This document shows, in pieces, positions 6,258 through 13,771 of a stretch of 14,573 nucleotides of DNA. Made by a program: the position numbers and the translations under genes. Within the stretch, counting starts at the first letter, position 1, and each line of letters starts with the position of its first letter. Under the pieces are notes generated by a model. The model did no database searches, had not been told where the DNA came from, and worked only from the letters and a program-made list of their open reading frames with translations. This DNA is from Synergistaceae bacterium (GTDB lineage: Bacteria; Synergistota; Synergistia; Synergistales; Aminobacteriaceae), in assembly GCA_012523155.1 (NCBI GenBank), contig JAAYJB010000037.1, positions 1 through 14,573 of the forward strand. The letters are read 5' to 3'.

Positions 6258-6305
6258 GTGAACCGCACGATATTTTCTTTCCCCTTCCGCCTGAGGGAGA
6301 TATGA
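6258..6305 (+). CDS. Possible 15-residue leader peptide coupled to yhaO
   Basis: A GTG at 6258 sits 8 nt after the strong ribosome-binding sequence AAGGGAG (6243-6249). It opens a 15-codon frame, MNRTIFSFPFRLREI. Its TGA (6303-6305) overlaps the yhaO start as ATGA. The arrangement would allow translational coupling of yhaO to leader translation. A 15-codon frame can arise by chance and the peptide has no recognisable homology, so this is a weak call. Confidence 0.22.
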   Translation: MNRTIFSFPFRLREI

Positions 6306-7621
6306 TGAACGGCCGGAAGCTGCGAATCCTGCACTGCGCCGACCTGCATCTTGACAGTCCCTTTTACGGGATCTCCGACATCTCCCCTTCTCTGGGATCA
6401 TTTCTGCGCAAGGCCTCTTTCACCGCGTTTGAAAACGCCGTGTCCCATGCCATTGCCTCAAAAACCGATTTCTTTCTTGTATCGGGAGATATCTACGACG
6501 GCGAGGACAGAAGCGTACGCGCCCAGGTTTTTTTCCTCGAACAACTGAAGAGGCTTTCCGATGCGGGAATTCCTTCGTTTATAGCTGCAGGAAACCATGA
6601 TCCCCTTTCGGGGTGGGAGGCGGACAGGGATTTGCCTCCCCTTGCGGTAAGGTTCGGTCCCGACGTGGGATCGTCCCCCCTGGTCACATCTGACGGGAAA
6701 AGGGTCGGGACCATACACGGCTACAGCTTTCCCGTACGGAACGTGGAGGAAAATATTGCCCTCCGTTTCGCGCAGAGGCGCGGCGAAGGGGTGAATATCG
6801 CCATGCTCCACTGCAATGCGGGAGGCCGGAAAGGGCACGAAAATTACGCGCCCTGCTCCCTTGACGACCTGAAGTCGGCAGGCATGGACTACTGGGCTCT
6901 CGGGCACGTCCATACGGCGGAAATTCTCTGCCGGACGCCTCTCATCGCCTATCCCGGAATCATCCAGGGAAGGCATGTAAGGGAATCGGGAGAGAAGGGC
7001 GTGTACGAAGTCGTTCTCACGATGCCCTCAGGGAGCCTTCCTGTATCTGCAGCGGCGGAGTTTGTTCCCTGCGATGCTGTTCGCTGGAGGAGCGAACAGC
7101 TTTCCATCTCTGGAATGGACCGGGACGAAGATTTTTTTCAGGCCCTTGACGGTCTTAAGGAGGAAGCGCGGAACGATGCAGGAGGAAGGCCGGTCATTCT
7201 CAGGGTGAGCCTCTCAGGCCGGGGAAGAGTGAATGAACTGCTCCGCCGCCCGGGTTTTCTCCGTGGACCAGGGGGACTTATGGATACCCTGAACACACAG
7301 GAGGCGGAGCGTCCGGATTTTGTCCACACGGTCGGTATTTCCGATACTACCGCACCCGCGCTAGACCTGGAGTTCCTGTCGGCGGGAGAGCATTTCGTCG
7401 GGGATTTCCTGAAGGAGGTCCGGTCCTTCACGAAGAGAGGGGACCTCAGGGGAGGAATGATGGATATCCTCAGGGAGAGGGGGCTGCTTGAGAAAATACG
7501 CCAATCGGGAGATGTTCTCGAAAGGATAGAATCTCTTTCTGAAGACGAAGTCGGAGAGCTGCTCGACAGGTGCGTGTTCTCGACCCTCTCGGGCCTGCTT
7601 GAAGGGGAGACCGGACTATGA
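6302..7621 (+). CDS. yhaO: YhaO-type DNA repair exonuclease (Mre11/SbcD-like metallophosphoesterase)
   Basis: This is the predicted nuclease half of a YhaO-YhaN pair, resembling SbcD/Mre11 acting on DNA ends with an SMC-like ATPase. The 439-residue chain carries the complete calcineurin-like metallophosphoesterase core in its first half: CADLHLDSP (12-20, D14 and H16), SGDIYD (61-66, D63), AAGNHDP (95-101, N98 and H99), MLHCN (168-172, H170) and ALGHVHT (199-205, H202 and H204). These are the expected dinuclear metal ligands. The C-terminal part from about 250 is less conserved and probably caps the active site or binds the partner ATPase. The length is close to that of known YhaO proteins (about 400). 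Start codons at 6302 and 6305 both fit; GAGGGAGA at 6293-6300 slightly favours 6305. The stop overlaps the yhaN start (ATGA), indicating tight coupling of the two subunits. Confidence 0.9.
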   Translation: MMNGRKLRILHCADLHLDSPFYGISDISPSLGSFLRKASFTAFENAVSHAIASKTDFFLVSGDIYDGEDRSVRAQVFFLEQLKRLSDAGIPSFIAAGNHDPLSGWEADRDLPPLAVRFGPDVGSSPLVTSDGKRVGTIHGYSFPVRNVEENIALRFAQRRGEGVNIAMLHCNAGGRKGHENYAPCSLDDLKSAGMDYWALGHVHTAEILCRTPLIAYPGIIQGRHVRESGEKGVYEVVLTMPSGSLPVSAAAEFVPCDAVRWRSEQLSISGMDRDEDFFQALDGLKEEARNDAGGRPVILRVSLSGRGRVNELLRRPGFLRGPGGLMDTLNTQEAERPDFVHTVGISDTTAPALDLEFLSAGEHFVGDFLKEVRSFTKRGDLRGGMMDILRERGLLEKIRQSGDVLERIESLSEDEVGELLDRCVFSTLSGLLEGETGL

Positions 7622-10600
7622 GGATAACCGGATTCTTTGTGAACAATTTCGGGATTTTTTCCGGCGGGGGAGCGGATCTTTCGAAAGGGCTCACCGTCAT
7701 TCACGGGGAGAATGAAAGCGGAAAAACGACGCTTATGAATTTTTTCCGCAGGATCCTGTTTCCCCGTGAGAAGGGTGCCCGTTTCAGGGGAAACACCTAC
7801 GATCCTGTACTGGGAGGAAACCATGGCGGTACCGCGAGGATCCGCATGGAGGACGGCCGGCAGTATCTATTAACGCTGGACGGCACGAGAAATACCATTG
7901 CCCCCGTTGAGGGAGGAGTTCCAGACGATCTTTCCCCCGACTTTTTCTCCATCAGCCGCGAGGTGTACGAGAATGTTTTCGCCATGGGGCTGGCGGAGAT
8001 GCAGTCACTCCAGCCGATCAATTCCTCCGGCGTGACGTCGCGTTTCTTCGCCGCAGGAGCCGGCCTGGGGTCCGCGTCTCTCCCGAAGCTGCTTTCATCG
8101 ATGGAGGCTGGTGCGAACGAACTCTACCGGCCCGGAGCAAACGCCAGGAGCGCGTCGGCCGTGAACCGGCTGCTCGCTGCCCTGGAGGAGACCGATTCCG
8201 GTATCCGGAACCTCAGAGAACTGGACGGCGAATGGAGGCAGAAAAAAAAGGACCTTCTCGCCCTGGAGCGTTCCATGGAGGAGAAGAAAAAGAAGCTCGC
8301 ATCGCTCAATGCAAGGCTGTCCGAGCTTGAACTGCTGGAAAAGGGGCGTGCAGCCTGGAAGGCGGTCCGGGAGGCCGAAGAGCGCCTGGGTGAACTGGAA
8401 GGGCTGCACCCGTTTCCCGGGAACGGCCTTGCCCGCCTGGAGCGGCTCAAAGATGAAAAAGAGCGCCTGCAGCGGGCCATTGAGGGAACACAGGAGGATA
8501 TCCGGCGAAAAAAAGAGGAGAGATCAGAACTTGGATCAGATCCCCTGCTGAGATGCCTGGAATGTAAAGAAGAAATAAAGAATCTGGACCACGAAAGCGA
8601 GCGGTTCCGTTCGGCCCTTTCGCGGCGGGCTCTCCTGGAGAAGGAGACCGGTGCCGCCGAAAGGATATTCCTCCAAAACCTTGAAAACCTCTGTCCGTGG
8701 TGGACCGGGAAAGACCTTGACTCCGCGGATGTTTCCGCTGAAGCCATCGCATTTGCCAGGGAAAAGGCGGCGAGAAAGGCGCAGCTTGAAAAGCGGAAAG
8801 GGGAAGAGGAAAAGTCTCTTGCCCAGTGGAACCGTCTCCTTGAGGACAGGAGGAGTGAGGCTTCCTCTCTTGACAGGGAATTGTCGAAGGTAGAGGTAAG
8901 AGCCTGGAGGGCTCTCGATCGCTGGAAGCTGATAACTCATGTCAGGGATGTATTCGGTGAGCTCCGGGACGAGGAGTCGGAACTTGCGAAGCTTGAAGAC
9001 GCGAGAAAGAACCTTGCACGGGAGAGGACCGCGGCGGCGGAACAGGAGCCGGACGCGCCGGGAAAACTGGTGGCCGGGATATCGGCTGTCCTGTTGGCAG
9101 TATCGGGAGGAGCGGCATACCAGTGGCATCTGACTTCCGACAGGGTCTGGAGCATTGGCGGTGCAGCGCTCCTGTGCGCATCGGCGCTCGCCTTTATTGC
9201 CCACAGGGACCAGGAGAGGCGCCACAAACAAAACTGGTCGTGGTGGAAGCGCCGCGTGGAGGAAATGGACGTGCGCATGGAGGAAACCATGGTGCTGCTC
9301 GATGACCAGATCGAAAGGATCCTGAAGCTTCAGGCGCGGATGGAGGATCTCACCGCGAAGCTCGGAATAAAGGTTCCCGGCTCCGACAGTGATGTGGATG
9401 CTCTTCTTGAAGAGGGAGAAAAGGATAACGCGGCAAACGAAAGGTTCGCCATGCTCACTGAGAGGAGCAGGCAGATTGGTGCCGTCGTGAGCCGTATGGA
9501 TACAGAGGCGGCTTCCATGGAATGGGAGATCGAACGGATCGACGGGGAGCTGCAGGACCTCGTGTCCGAGTGGGAAAAGTGGGTTTCCCTGCATGGGTTT
9601 GACCGGAGCCTTGCTCCCGGTGATATGGAGGCCATGGTTCCGAGGATCCTTCAGCTGAGATCGGAGAAAAATGGCCTTGACGCACGAAAAGGCGAGATGA
9701 ATGAAATCGGGGAATATATTGGATCGGTACGGAAGCGGATAGGAGCGCTCTCGACTGTTTTTGCGGATGGTGGGATGGCGCCTCCTGAATCTACCGATGA
9801 ATCGGCCATACGATCCCTCGCGGACATCCTTGGGAGGGCTTCGGCAAAAAAAGGAGAAATCTCCGCCCTCGAACGGGAAATACAGTCTCTCTGCACGATC
9901 CTGGAAAGGCAAAGAAGCGACTCCGAAGCGGTAGGCAGGCGTACGGAGGAACTGTTTTCCTCCGCCGGAGCGGACGGAGAGGAATCTTTCAGGGAGCTCG
10001 CCATGCTGTGGGAGGAAAGGGAACGCCTGCAATCGGCGAAGCATCAGGAGCAGAAGGTGCTGGGCAGCCTCTTCGGGCAGGGTGACGGGATGTTCCGTGC
10101 ACAGGAAATCCTGGCCGGGCTTCCTGTCGAGGAGTGCAGAAAGGAGATGGACTCCCTGAATGCGTCCTCCCTTCTTCTTGAAAAAGAGATAGAGGCACTC
10201 GCGGTCTCACGGGGAAGGGCTGCGCTCCAGGCGGAGCAGATCGCTTCTGACGAACGGCTGGGAGATCTTTTGTTCACCAGGAAGAGCATGGAGACAAAAC
10301 TGGACGGGTATCTCGGGGAATGGCTGTCGGCAGTGCTTGCAAGGCATTTCCTCGAAGCGGCCAGGGAAAGGCATGAAAGGGAACGGCAGCCCGAGGTGAT
10401 ATGCCTGGCAGGAAAATATCTCGCACTTATGACTGAAGGCAGGTATACTCTTTTATCAAGAGGAGGAGAAAAGGGCTTTTCGGTGCTTCTCGAGAGCAGC
10501 GGCCCCTCCAGGGAGCGTAAGGAAGAGGAAAAATGGAGCTCCGGCCTGGCTGACCAGGTGTACCTCTCCATGAGACTTGCCCTTGCATCGCTCTGGGGCA

Positions 10601-10836
10601 GGAAATCAGAGCCCCTCCCGCTCATTCTTGACGACCTCCTGGTCCGTTTCGACGAGGGGAGACAGCGGGGAGCCGCGGAAGCGGTCCTCGAGGCGGCCGG
10701 TGAGAACCAGGTCCTTCTCTTCACATGCCAGAAAAATACGCTCCATATTTTCAGGAGTCTCGCTGAAGAAAAGGGCCTGTCCCCGGATCGCCTCTCATTC
10801 CAGGGGATCAGGCGGGGAACATTTCTCCCCGCCTGA
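7618..10836 (+). CDS. yhaN: YhaN-type SMC/Rad50-like ATPase with a central membrane hairpin
   Basis: This is the large ATPase partner of YhaO. Over 1072 residues the layout is: an N-terminal ATPase half with Walker A GENESGKTT (30-38); a long charged coiled-coil arm (about 185-475); two hydrophobic spans (about 484-502 and 511-528) separated by a short polar turn; a second coiled coil (about 540-925); and a C-terminal ATPase half. The C-terminal half has the signature-like SSGLADQVYLSMRLA (974-988), Walker B PLILDDLLVRFDE (1001-1013) and a downstream LLFTCQK strand (1033-1039). Walker A and B meet only when the coils fold back, as in Rad50, SbcC and SMC proteins. The two spans where a hinge or zinc hook would sit suggest anchoring in the inner membrane, as reported for the YhaN family. 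The start is fixed by the ATGA overlap. It is somewhat longer than Bacillus YhaN (about 960). Confidence 0.9.
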   Translation: MRITGFFVNNFGIFSGGGADLSKGLTVIHGENESGKTTLMNFFRRILFPREKGARFRGNTYDPVLGGNHGGTARIRMEDGRQYLLTLDGTRNTIAPVEGGVPDDLSPDFFSISREVYENVFAMGLAEMQSLQPINSSGVTSRFFAAGAGLGSASLPKLLSSMEAGANELYRPGANARSASAVNRLLAALEETDSGIRNLRELDGEWRQKKKDLLALERSMEEKKKKLASLNARLSELELLEKGRAAWKAVREAEERLGELEGLHPFPGNGLARLERLKDEKERLQRAIEGTQEDIRRKKEERSELGSDPLLRCLECKEEIKNLDHESERFRSALSRRALLEKETGAAERIFLQNLENLCPWWTGKDLDSADVSAEAIAFAREKAARKAQLEKRKGEEEKSLAQWNRLLEDRRSEASSLDRELSKVEVRAWRALDRWKLITHVRDVFGELRDEESELAKLEDARKNLARERTAAAEQEPDAPGKLVAGISAVLLAVSGGAAYQWHLTSDRVWSIGGAALLCASALAFIAHRDQERRHKQNWSWWKRRVEEMDVRMEETMVLLDDQIERILKLQARMEDLTAKLGIKVPGSDSDVDALLEEGEKDNAANERFAMLTERSRQIGAVVSRMDTEAASMEWEIERIDGELQDLVSEWEKWVSLHGFDRSLAPGDMEAMVPRILQLRSEKNGLDARKGEMNEIGEYIGSVRKRIGALSTVFADGGMAPPESTDESAIRSLADILGRASAKKGEISALEREIQSLCTILERQRSDSEAVGRRTEELFSSAGADGEESFRELAMLWEERERLQSAKHQEQKVLGSLFGQGDGMFRAQEILAGLPVEECRKEMDSLNASSLLLEKEIEALAVSRGRAALQAEQIASDERLGDLLFTRKSMETKLDGYLGEWLSAVLARHFLEAARERHERERQPEVICLAGKYLALMTEGRYTLLSRGGEKGFSVLLESSGPSRERKEEEKWSSGLADQVYLSMRLALASLWGRKSEPLPLILDDLLVRFDEGRQRGAAEAVLEAAGENQVLLFTCQKNTLHIFRSLAEEKGLSPDRLSFQGIRRGTFLPA

Positions 10837-10865
10837 GGCGGTTCCCAAAAAAATGAACTATCAGC

Positions 10866-10898
10866 GGGAGGGAAGGAATGCTTTTTTCCCTCCCTTTT
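10866..10898 (+). terminator. Intrinsic terminator after yhaN
   Basis: GGGAGGGAA (10866-10874) pairs perfectly with TTCCCTCCC (10886-10894), followed by TTTT (10895-10898). Extra G-T and A-T pairs can extend the stem inward. It lies 29 bp after the yhaN stop and only 20 bp before murB, leaving no room for a separate murB promoter downstream of it. Confidence 0.75.
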
Positions 10899-10918
10899 GA
10901 AAGGCGGCAGGAAACCGT

Positions 10919-11887
10919 ATGAATACAGCGGAAAGGCTGAAAAATATCGATGTAGGGCATGTTTCGTTCTCCGAACCGCTGAGCTCCCACTGCTCGTGGA
11001 GGATCGGCGGGCCTGCGGATGCCCTCGTGCAGCCGGATAGCGAGGAACAGATCCTCAGGCTGCTGGAGTTTGTACGGGGGGAGGGAATCCCGCTCCTGGT
11101 CATCGGAAGGGGAACGAACATCCTTTTTCCCGACGGGGGGATCCGGGGAGTAGTGCTGAAGCTGGGAAGACGCTTCTCCGGATTTTCATTCTCCGGGGCA
11201 AGAGTCCGGGCGAAGGGAGGTGTCTGGGTGCCCAGGCTCGTAAGAAACATTGCCGATGCGGGGCTTTCCGGCATGGAGCACGCCTCGGGTATCCCCGGGT
11301 CACTCGGCGGCCTTGTCACCATGAACGGGGGAAGCCTCAGGCGGAGCGTGGGGGAGAATATACTCTCGGTAGACGCGGTTTCCCATGCAGGAGAGATGCG
11401 CACTTTTTCCAGGGAGGAATGCGATTTTTCCTACCGTCATTCGTTCTTTCAGTGCTCCGGGACAAGGGATGAGGAACGGTGGATCATCCTTGGGGCACTT
11501 CTTGAACTGACCCCCGGCGACAGGGGAGCGATCCGCAGGGAGCAACTCCGGATCCTGGAAGAACGCAGGGTAAAGTTTCCCCATCACCAGCCGAACTGCG
11601 GATCGGTGTTCAGCAACGTACCCGCCGTCTACGATCTTGCGGGCCCTCCGGGTCGGATCGTCGAGGAGACGGGGCTCAAGGGAAAACAGGTGGGAGGGGC
11701 CCAGGTCTCCTTTTGCCACGCGAATTTTATCGTGAACATGGGCGGTGCGACAGCCCGCGACGTGCTCTCCCTCATCGGGGAAGTGAGGCGGAGGGTCTAT
11801 GATCGAATCGGGGTCTGGCTGGATTGCGAGGTACGGTACGCCGACGAGCGGGGAGTCCTGGTGCCTGCTTCGGAAGCCTGCCTGTAG
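10919..11887 (+). CDS. murB: UDP-N-acetylenolpyruvoylglucosamine reductase (MurB)
   Basis: MurB is a cytoplasmic FAD enzyme that uses NADPH to reduce UDP-GlcNAc-enolpyruvate to UDP-MurNAc, the second committed step of peptidoglycan synthesis. The 322-residue chain shows HCSWRIGGPAD (24-34), the FAD-binding GRGTNILFPDGGIRGVV (63-79) and the conserved SGMEHASGIPGSLGG (117-131). Catalytic residues are R173 in FSYRHSFF, S229 in PNCGSVFSN (the proton donor position) and E304 in DCEVRY. The YRxS form, with no extra Tyr-loop domain, fits the shorter type II MurB enzymes. The start at 10919 has AGGAAA about 5 nt upstream. No other mur or fts gene is in the window. Its promoter must lie upstream of the yhaN terminator, or transcription must read through that hairpin. 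Confidence 0.95.
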   Translation: MNTAERLKNIDVGHVSFSEPLSSHCSWRIGGPADALVQPDSEEQILRLLEFVRGEGIPLLVIGRGTNILFPDGGIRGVVLKLGRRFSGFSFSGARVRAKGGVWVPRLVRNIADAGLSGMEHASGIPGSLGGLVTMNGGSLRRSVGENILSVDAVSHAGEMRTFSREECDFSYRHSFFQCSGTRDEERWIILGALLELTPGDRGAIRREQLRILEERRVKFPHHQPNCGSVFSNVPAVYDLAGPPGRIVEETGLKGKQVGGAQVSFCHANFIVNMGGATARDVLSLIGEVRRRVYDRIGVWLDCEVRYADERGVLVPASEACL

Positions 11888-12002
11888 CAGTTGACTGGAG
11901 AAAAAGAGTTATTTGACCAGATAAAAACAGTCTCATGATACAATAAAACATATTATCAGTTTGGAGAATTCTGCCTGTTGCGGGCTAGAGGGGAGCGGTT
12001 TC
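11888..12002 (+). promoter_or_regulatory. AT-rich promoter region upstream of the dpp operon
   Basis: This 115-bp gap is clearly more AT-rich than its surroundings. It contains TTGACT (11891-11896), TTGACC (11913-11918), TACAAT (11939-11944) and TATTAT (11951-11956). No pair has ideal 16-18 bp spacing (TTGACC to TACAAT is 20 bp), so the exact promoter is uncertain. GAGGGGAG (11988-11995) is the dppB ribosome-binding site. No hairpin terminator for murB is seen. Confidence 0.35.
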
Positions 12003-12923
12003 ATGGGGCGTTTTATTCTCCGCCGTTTTTTGATGCTTGTTCCTGTTCTCATAGGAGTCTCTGTTGTGGCTTTTCTCATAATCCAGCTTGCCCCCGGGGA
12101 TCCTGCACAGCTTATGGCCGGGCTTGACGCGACCCAGGCGGACGTTGAGATGCTCCGGGAAAAATTTGGTCTGAACCGTCCCCTGGTGGTTCAGTACGGA
12201 ATGTTCGTCCAGGGGCTCTTTTCAGGAGAGCTAATGTCTCTCCGGTATGAATCACCTGTTATGGAGGTGATTCTTCCGCGCCTGGGGCATACCCTGGTTC
12301 TTGCCCTCTCCAGCATCGTGCTGGCAGTCCTGATCGGGGTGTCCGCAGGAGTTCTCTCCGCTGTGATGCGGAAGACCTGGGTCGATTACGCCGCAACGGT
12401 CCTCGCGCTTTTCGGGATTTCCATGCCCGTCTTCTGGTGGGGGCTTCTTCTCATGCTGCTTTTCTCCGTAAAACTCATGTGGCTTCCTTCAGGAGGAACA
12501 GGGACGCTGGCACACCTGGTCCTCCCCTCCATCGTCCTTGGGACTGCATCGGCAGGTATTATCGCAAGGATGACCCGCTCCAGCATGCTGGATGTCCTCC
12601 GACAGGACTATATCACTACGGCAACCGCAAAAGGGCTTTCCGCCAGGCTCGTGGTAGGCAGGCACGCGCTGAGAAACGCCCTCATCCCAACCGTGACGGT
12701 CATCGGGCTCCAGTTCGGGCAGCTTCTTGCAGGAGCGGTGCTGACGGAGACCGTATTTTCGCTTCCGGGGGTGGGAAGGCTGCTGGTCACGTCCATTCTC
12801 GCACGGGATTTTCCGGTGGTTCAGGCGACCCTTGTCATAGTGGCGGTGTTCTTTGTGCTCGTGAATCTGGCGGTGGATGTGCTCTACGCCGTACTTGACC
12901 CGAGGATCCGCTATCATGGCTAG
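12003..12923 (+). CDS. dppB: Dipeptide/oligopeptide ABC importer permease (DppB/OppB type)
   Basis: This is one of two inner-membrane permeases of a peptide-type importer. The 306-residue chain begins GRFILRRFLMLVPVLIGVSVV, the hallmark N-terminus of DppB/OppB/GsiC proteins. It also has APGDPA (30-35), the LREKFGLNRPL segment (51-61), and about six membrane spans: near 9-28, 97-121, 130-158, 171-189, 231-250 and 274-298. The EAA loop that docks on the ATPase is YITTATAKGLSARLVVGRH (203-221), followed by ALRNALIP. The ATG at 12003 has GAGGGGAG 7 nt upstream. An in-frame TTG at 11961 lacks a ribosome-binding site and would add residues before the conserved start. The stop overlaps the dppC start by 8 nt. 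It could serve dipeptides, oligopeptides, glutathione or nickel; the subfamily cannot be fixed without the binding protein. Confidence 0.93.
   Translation: MGRFILRRFLMLVPVLIGVSVVAFLIIQLAPGDPAQLMAGLDATQADVEMLREKFGLNRPLVVQYGMFVQGLFSGELMSLRYESPVMEVILPRLGHTLVLALSSIVLAVLIGVSAGVLSAVMRKTWVDYAATVLALFGISMPVFWWGLLLMLLFSVKLMWLPSGGTGTLAHLVLPSIVLGTASAGIIARMTRSSMLDVLRQDYITTATAKGLSARLVVGRHALRNALIPTVTVIGLQFGQLLAGAVLTETVFSLPGVGRLLVTSILARDFPVVQATLVIVAVFFVLVNLAVDVLYAVLDPRIRYHG
12249..12273. repeat. Perfect 9-bp inverted repeat inside dppB
   Basis: GAATCACCT (12249-12257) and AGGTGATTC (12265-12273) are exact inverse complements around a 7-nt loop. They lie within the codons for YESPVMEVIL, about 250 bp into dppB. 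There is no following T run, so it is not a terminator. It could be an RNA hairpin or a protein-binding palindrome, or chance. Confidence 0.4.
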
Positions 12924-13767
12924 GGGCGATTCGAGGACCGTGCTGGTCCTGAAGCGGATATGCAGAAATCCCATAGCTCTCCTGGGCCTGGTCATCATAG
13001 CCCTGTATGTGGGAGTGGCCGTATTTGCCCCCTGGCTCGCTCCTTATGATCCTCTCGGGCAGGATCTTTCAAAGAGCTTCGCTCCCCTTTCTGCGGAGCA
13101 TCCCATGGGGTGCGACGAGTTCGGACGGGACATCCTGTCGAGAGTGATCTTTGGGGCCAGGACATCGTTGATCATCCAGGTTTTCTCCGTCCTGATGGCT
13201 CTTGTCGTCGGGGTTGTGCTCGGTGCCGCGGGGGGGTATTTCGGAGGGTGGCTGGACGAGTTCCTTATGCGGTGCATGGACGTACTCCTTGCCTTTCCGG
13301 GAATTCTCCTTGCGCTTGCTATTGTGGCCGTCATCGGGCCGGATCTCCACAATCTCATAATCGCTATAGGCATCTATTCTATTCCCCAGTTCGCCAGGAT
13401 AACGAGGGGATCTGTCATTACCGTGAAGCAGAACGAGTATGTCACAGCGGCCATGGCGATCGGAGAATCCCATTTTTCTACCATAGTTCGCTACGTGCTT
13501 CCCAACGCGGTATCGCCCATTATCATCCAGACGACTCTCAGGATGGCCACAGTGCTTCTCACGGCCGCCGGGCTCGGATTCCTCGGACTGGGGGTACAGC
13601 CCCCGCAGCCTGAGTGGGGGACTATGCTCAGCACGGCGAGGATGTATCTCAGGAGCGCTCCCCTTGTGGCGGTTTTCCCCGGGGTGTCGATCATGATCGT
13701 GGTCCTCGGGTTCAATTTCTTCGGGGATGGCCTTCAGGATGCGCTGAATCCGCGGTTGAAGGACTGA
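12916..13767 (+). CDS. dppC: Dipeptide/oligopeptide ABC importer permease (DppC/OppC type)
   Basis: This is the second permease of the peptide-type importer, 283 residues. The N-terminal OppC-type extension contains the first span (about 20-40), then [11 protein letters not shown] (41-51) and the diagnostic [23 protein letters not shown] (62-84). Further spans lie near 87-109, 126-140, 145-160, 205-225 and 250-270. The EAA loop is [24 protein letters not shown] (174-197). [19 protein letters not shown] (219-237) and the C-terminal [13 protein letters not shown] (271-283) are family hallmarks. The ATG at 12916 has GAGGAT 8 nt upstream, inside dppB, and overlaps the dppB stop by 8 nt; an earlier in-frame GTG at 12877 is unlikely. 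dppD follows after 4 bp, so this is one tightly packed operon. Confidence 0.94.
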   Translation: MARGDSRTVLVLKRICRNPIALLGLVIIALYVGVAVFAPWLAPYDPLGQDLSKSFAPLSAEHPMGCDEFGRDILSRVIFGARTSLIIQVFSVLMALVVGVVLGAAGGYFGGWLDEFLMRCMDVLLAFPGILLALAIVAVIGPDLHNLIIAIGIYSIPQFARITRGSVITVKQNEYVTAAMAIGESHFSTIVRYVLPNAVSPIIIQTTLRMATVLLTAAGLGFLGLGVQPPQPEWGTMLSTARMYLRSAPLVAVFPGVSIMIVVLGFNFFGDGLQDALNPRLKD

Positions 13768-13771
13768 TGGC

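Noticed and set aside
8536..10044. A 502-codon open frame on the - strand inside yhaN
   Set aside because: Its translation is rich in Pro, His, Arg, Ser and Phe with no recognisable motif. It lies wholly antisense to the coiled-coil region of a well-supported gene. Long shadow frames are expected in GC-rich coding DNA.
11891..11944. A sigma-70 promoter from TTGACC and TACAAT upstream of dppB
   Set aside because: The 20-bp spacer is too long for a confident call, so it is reported only as an AT-rich promoter region.
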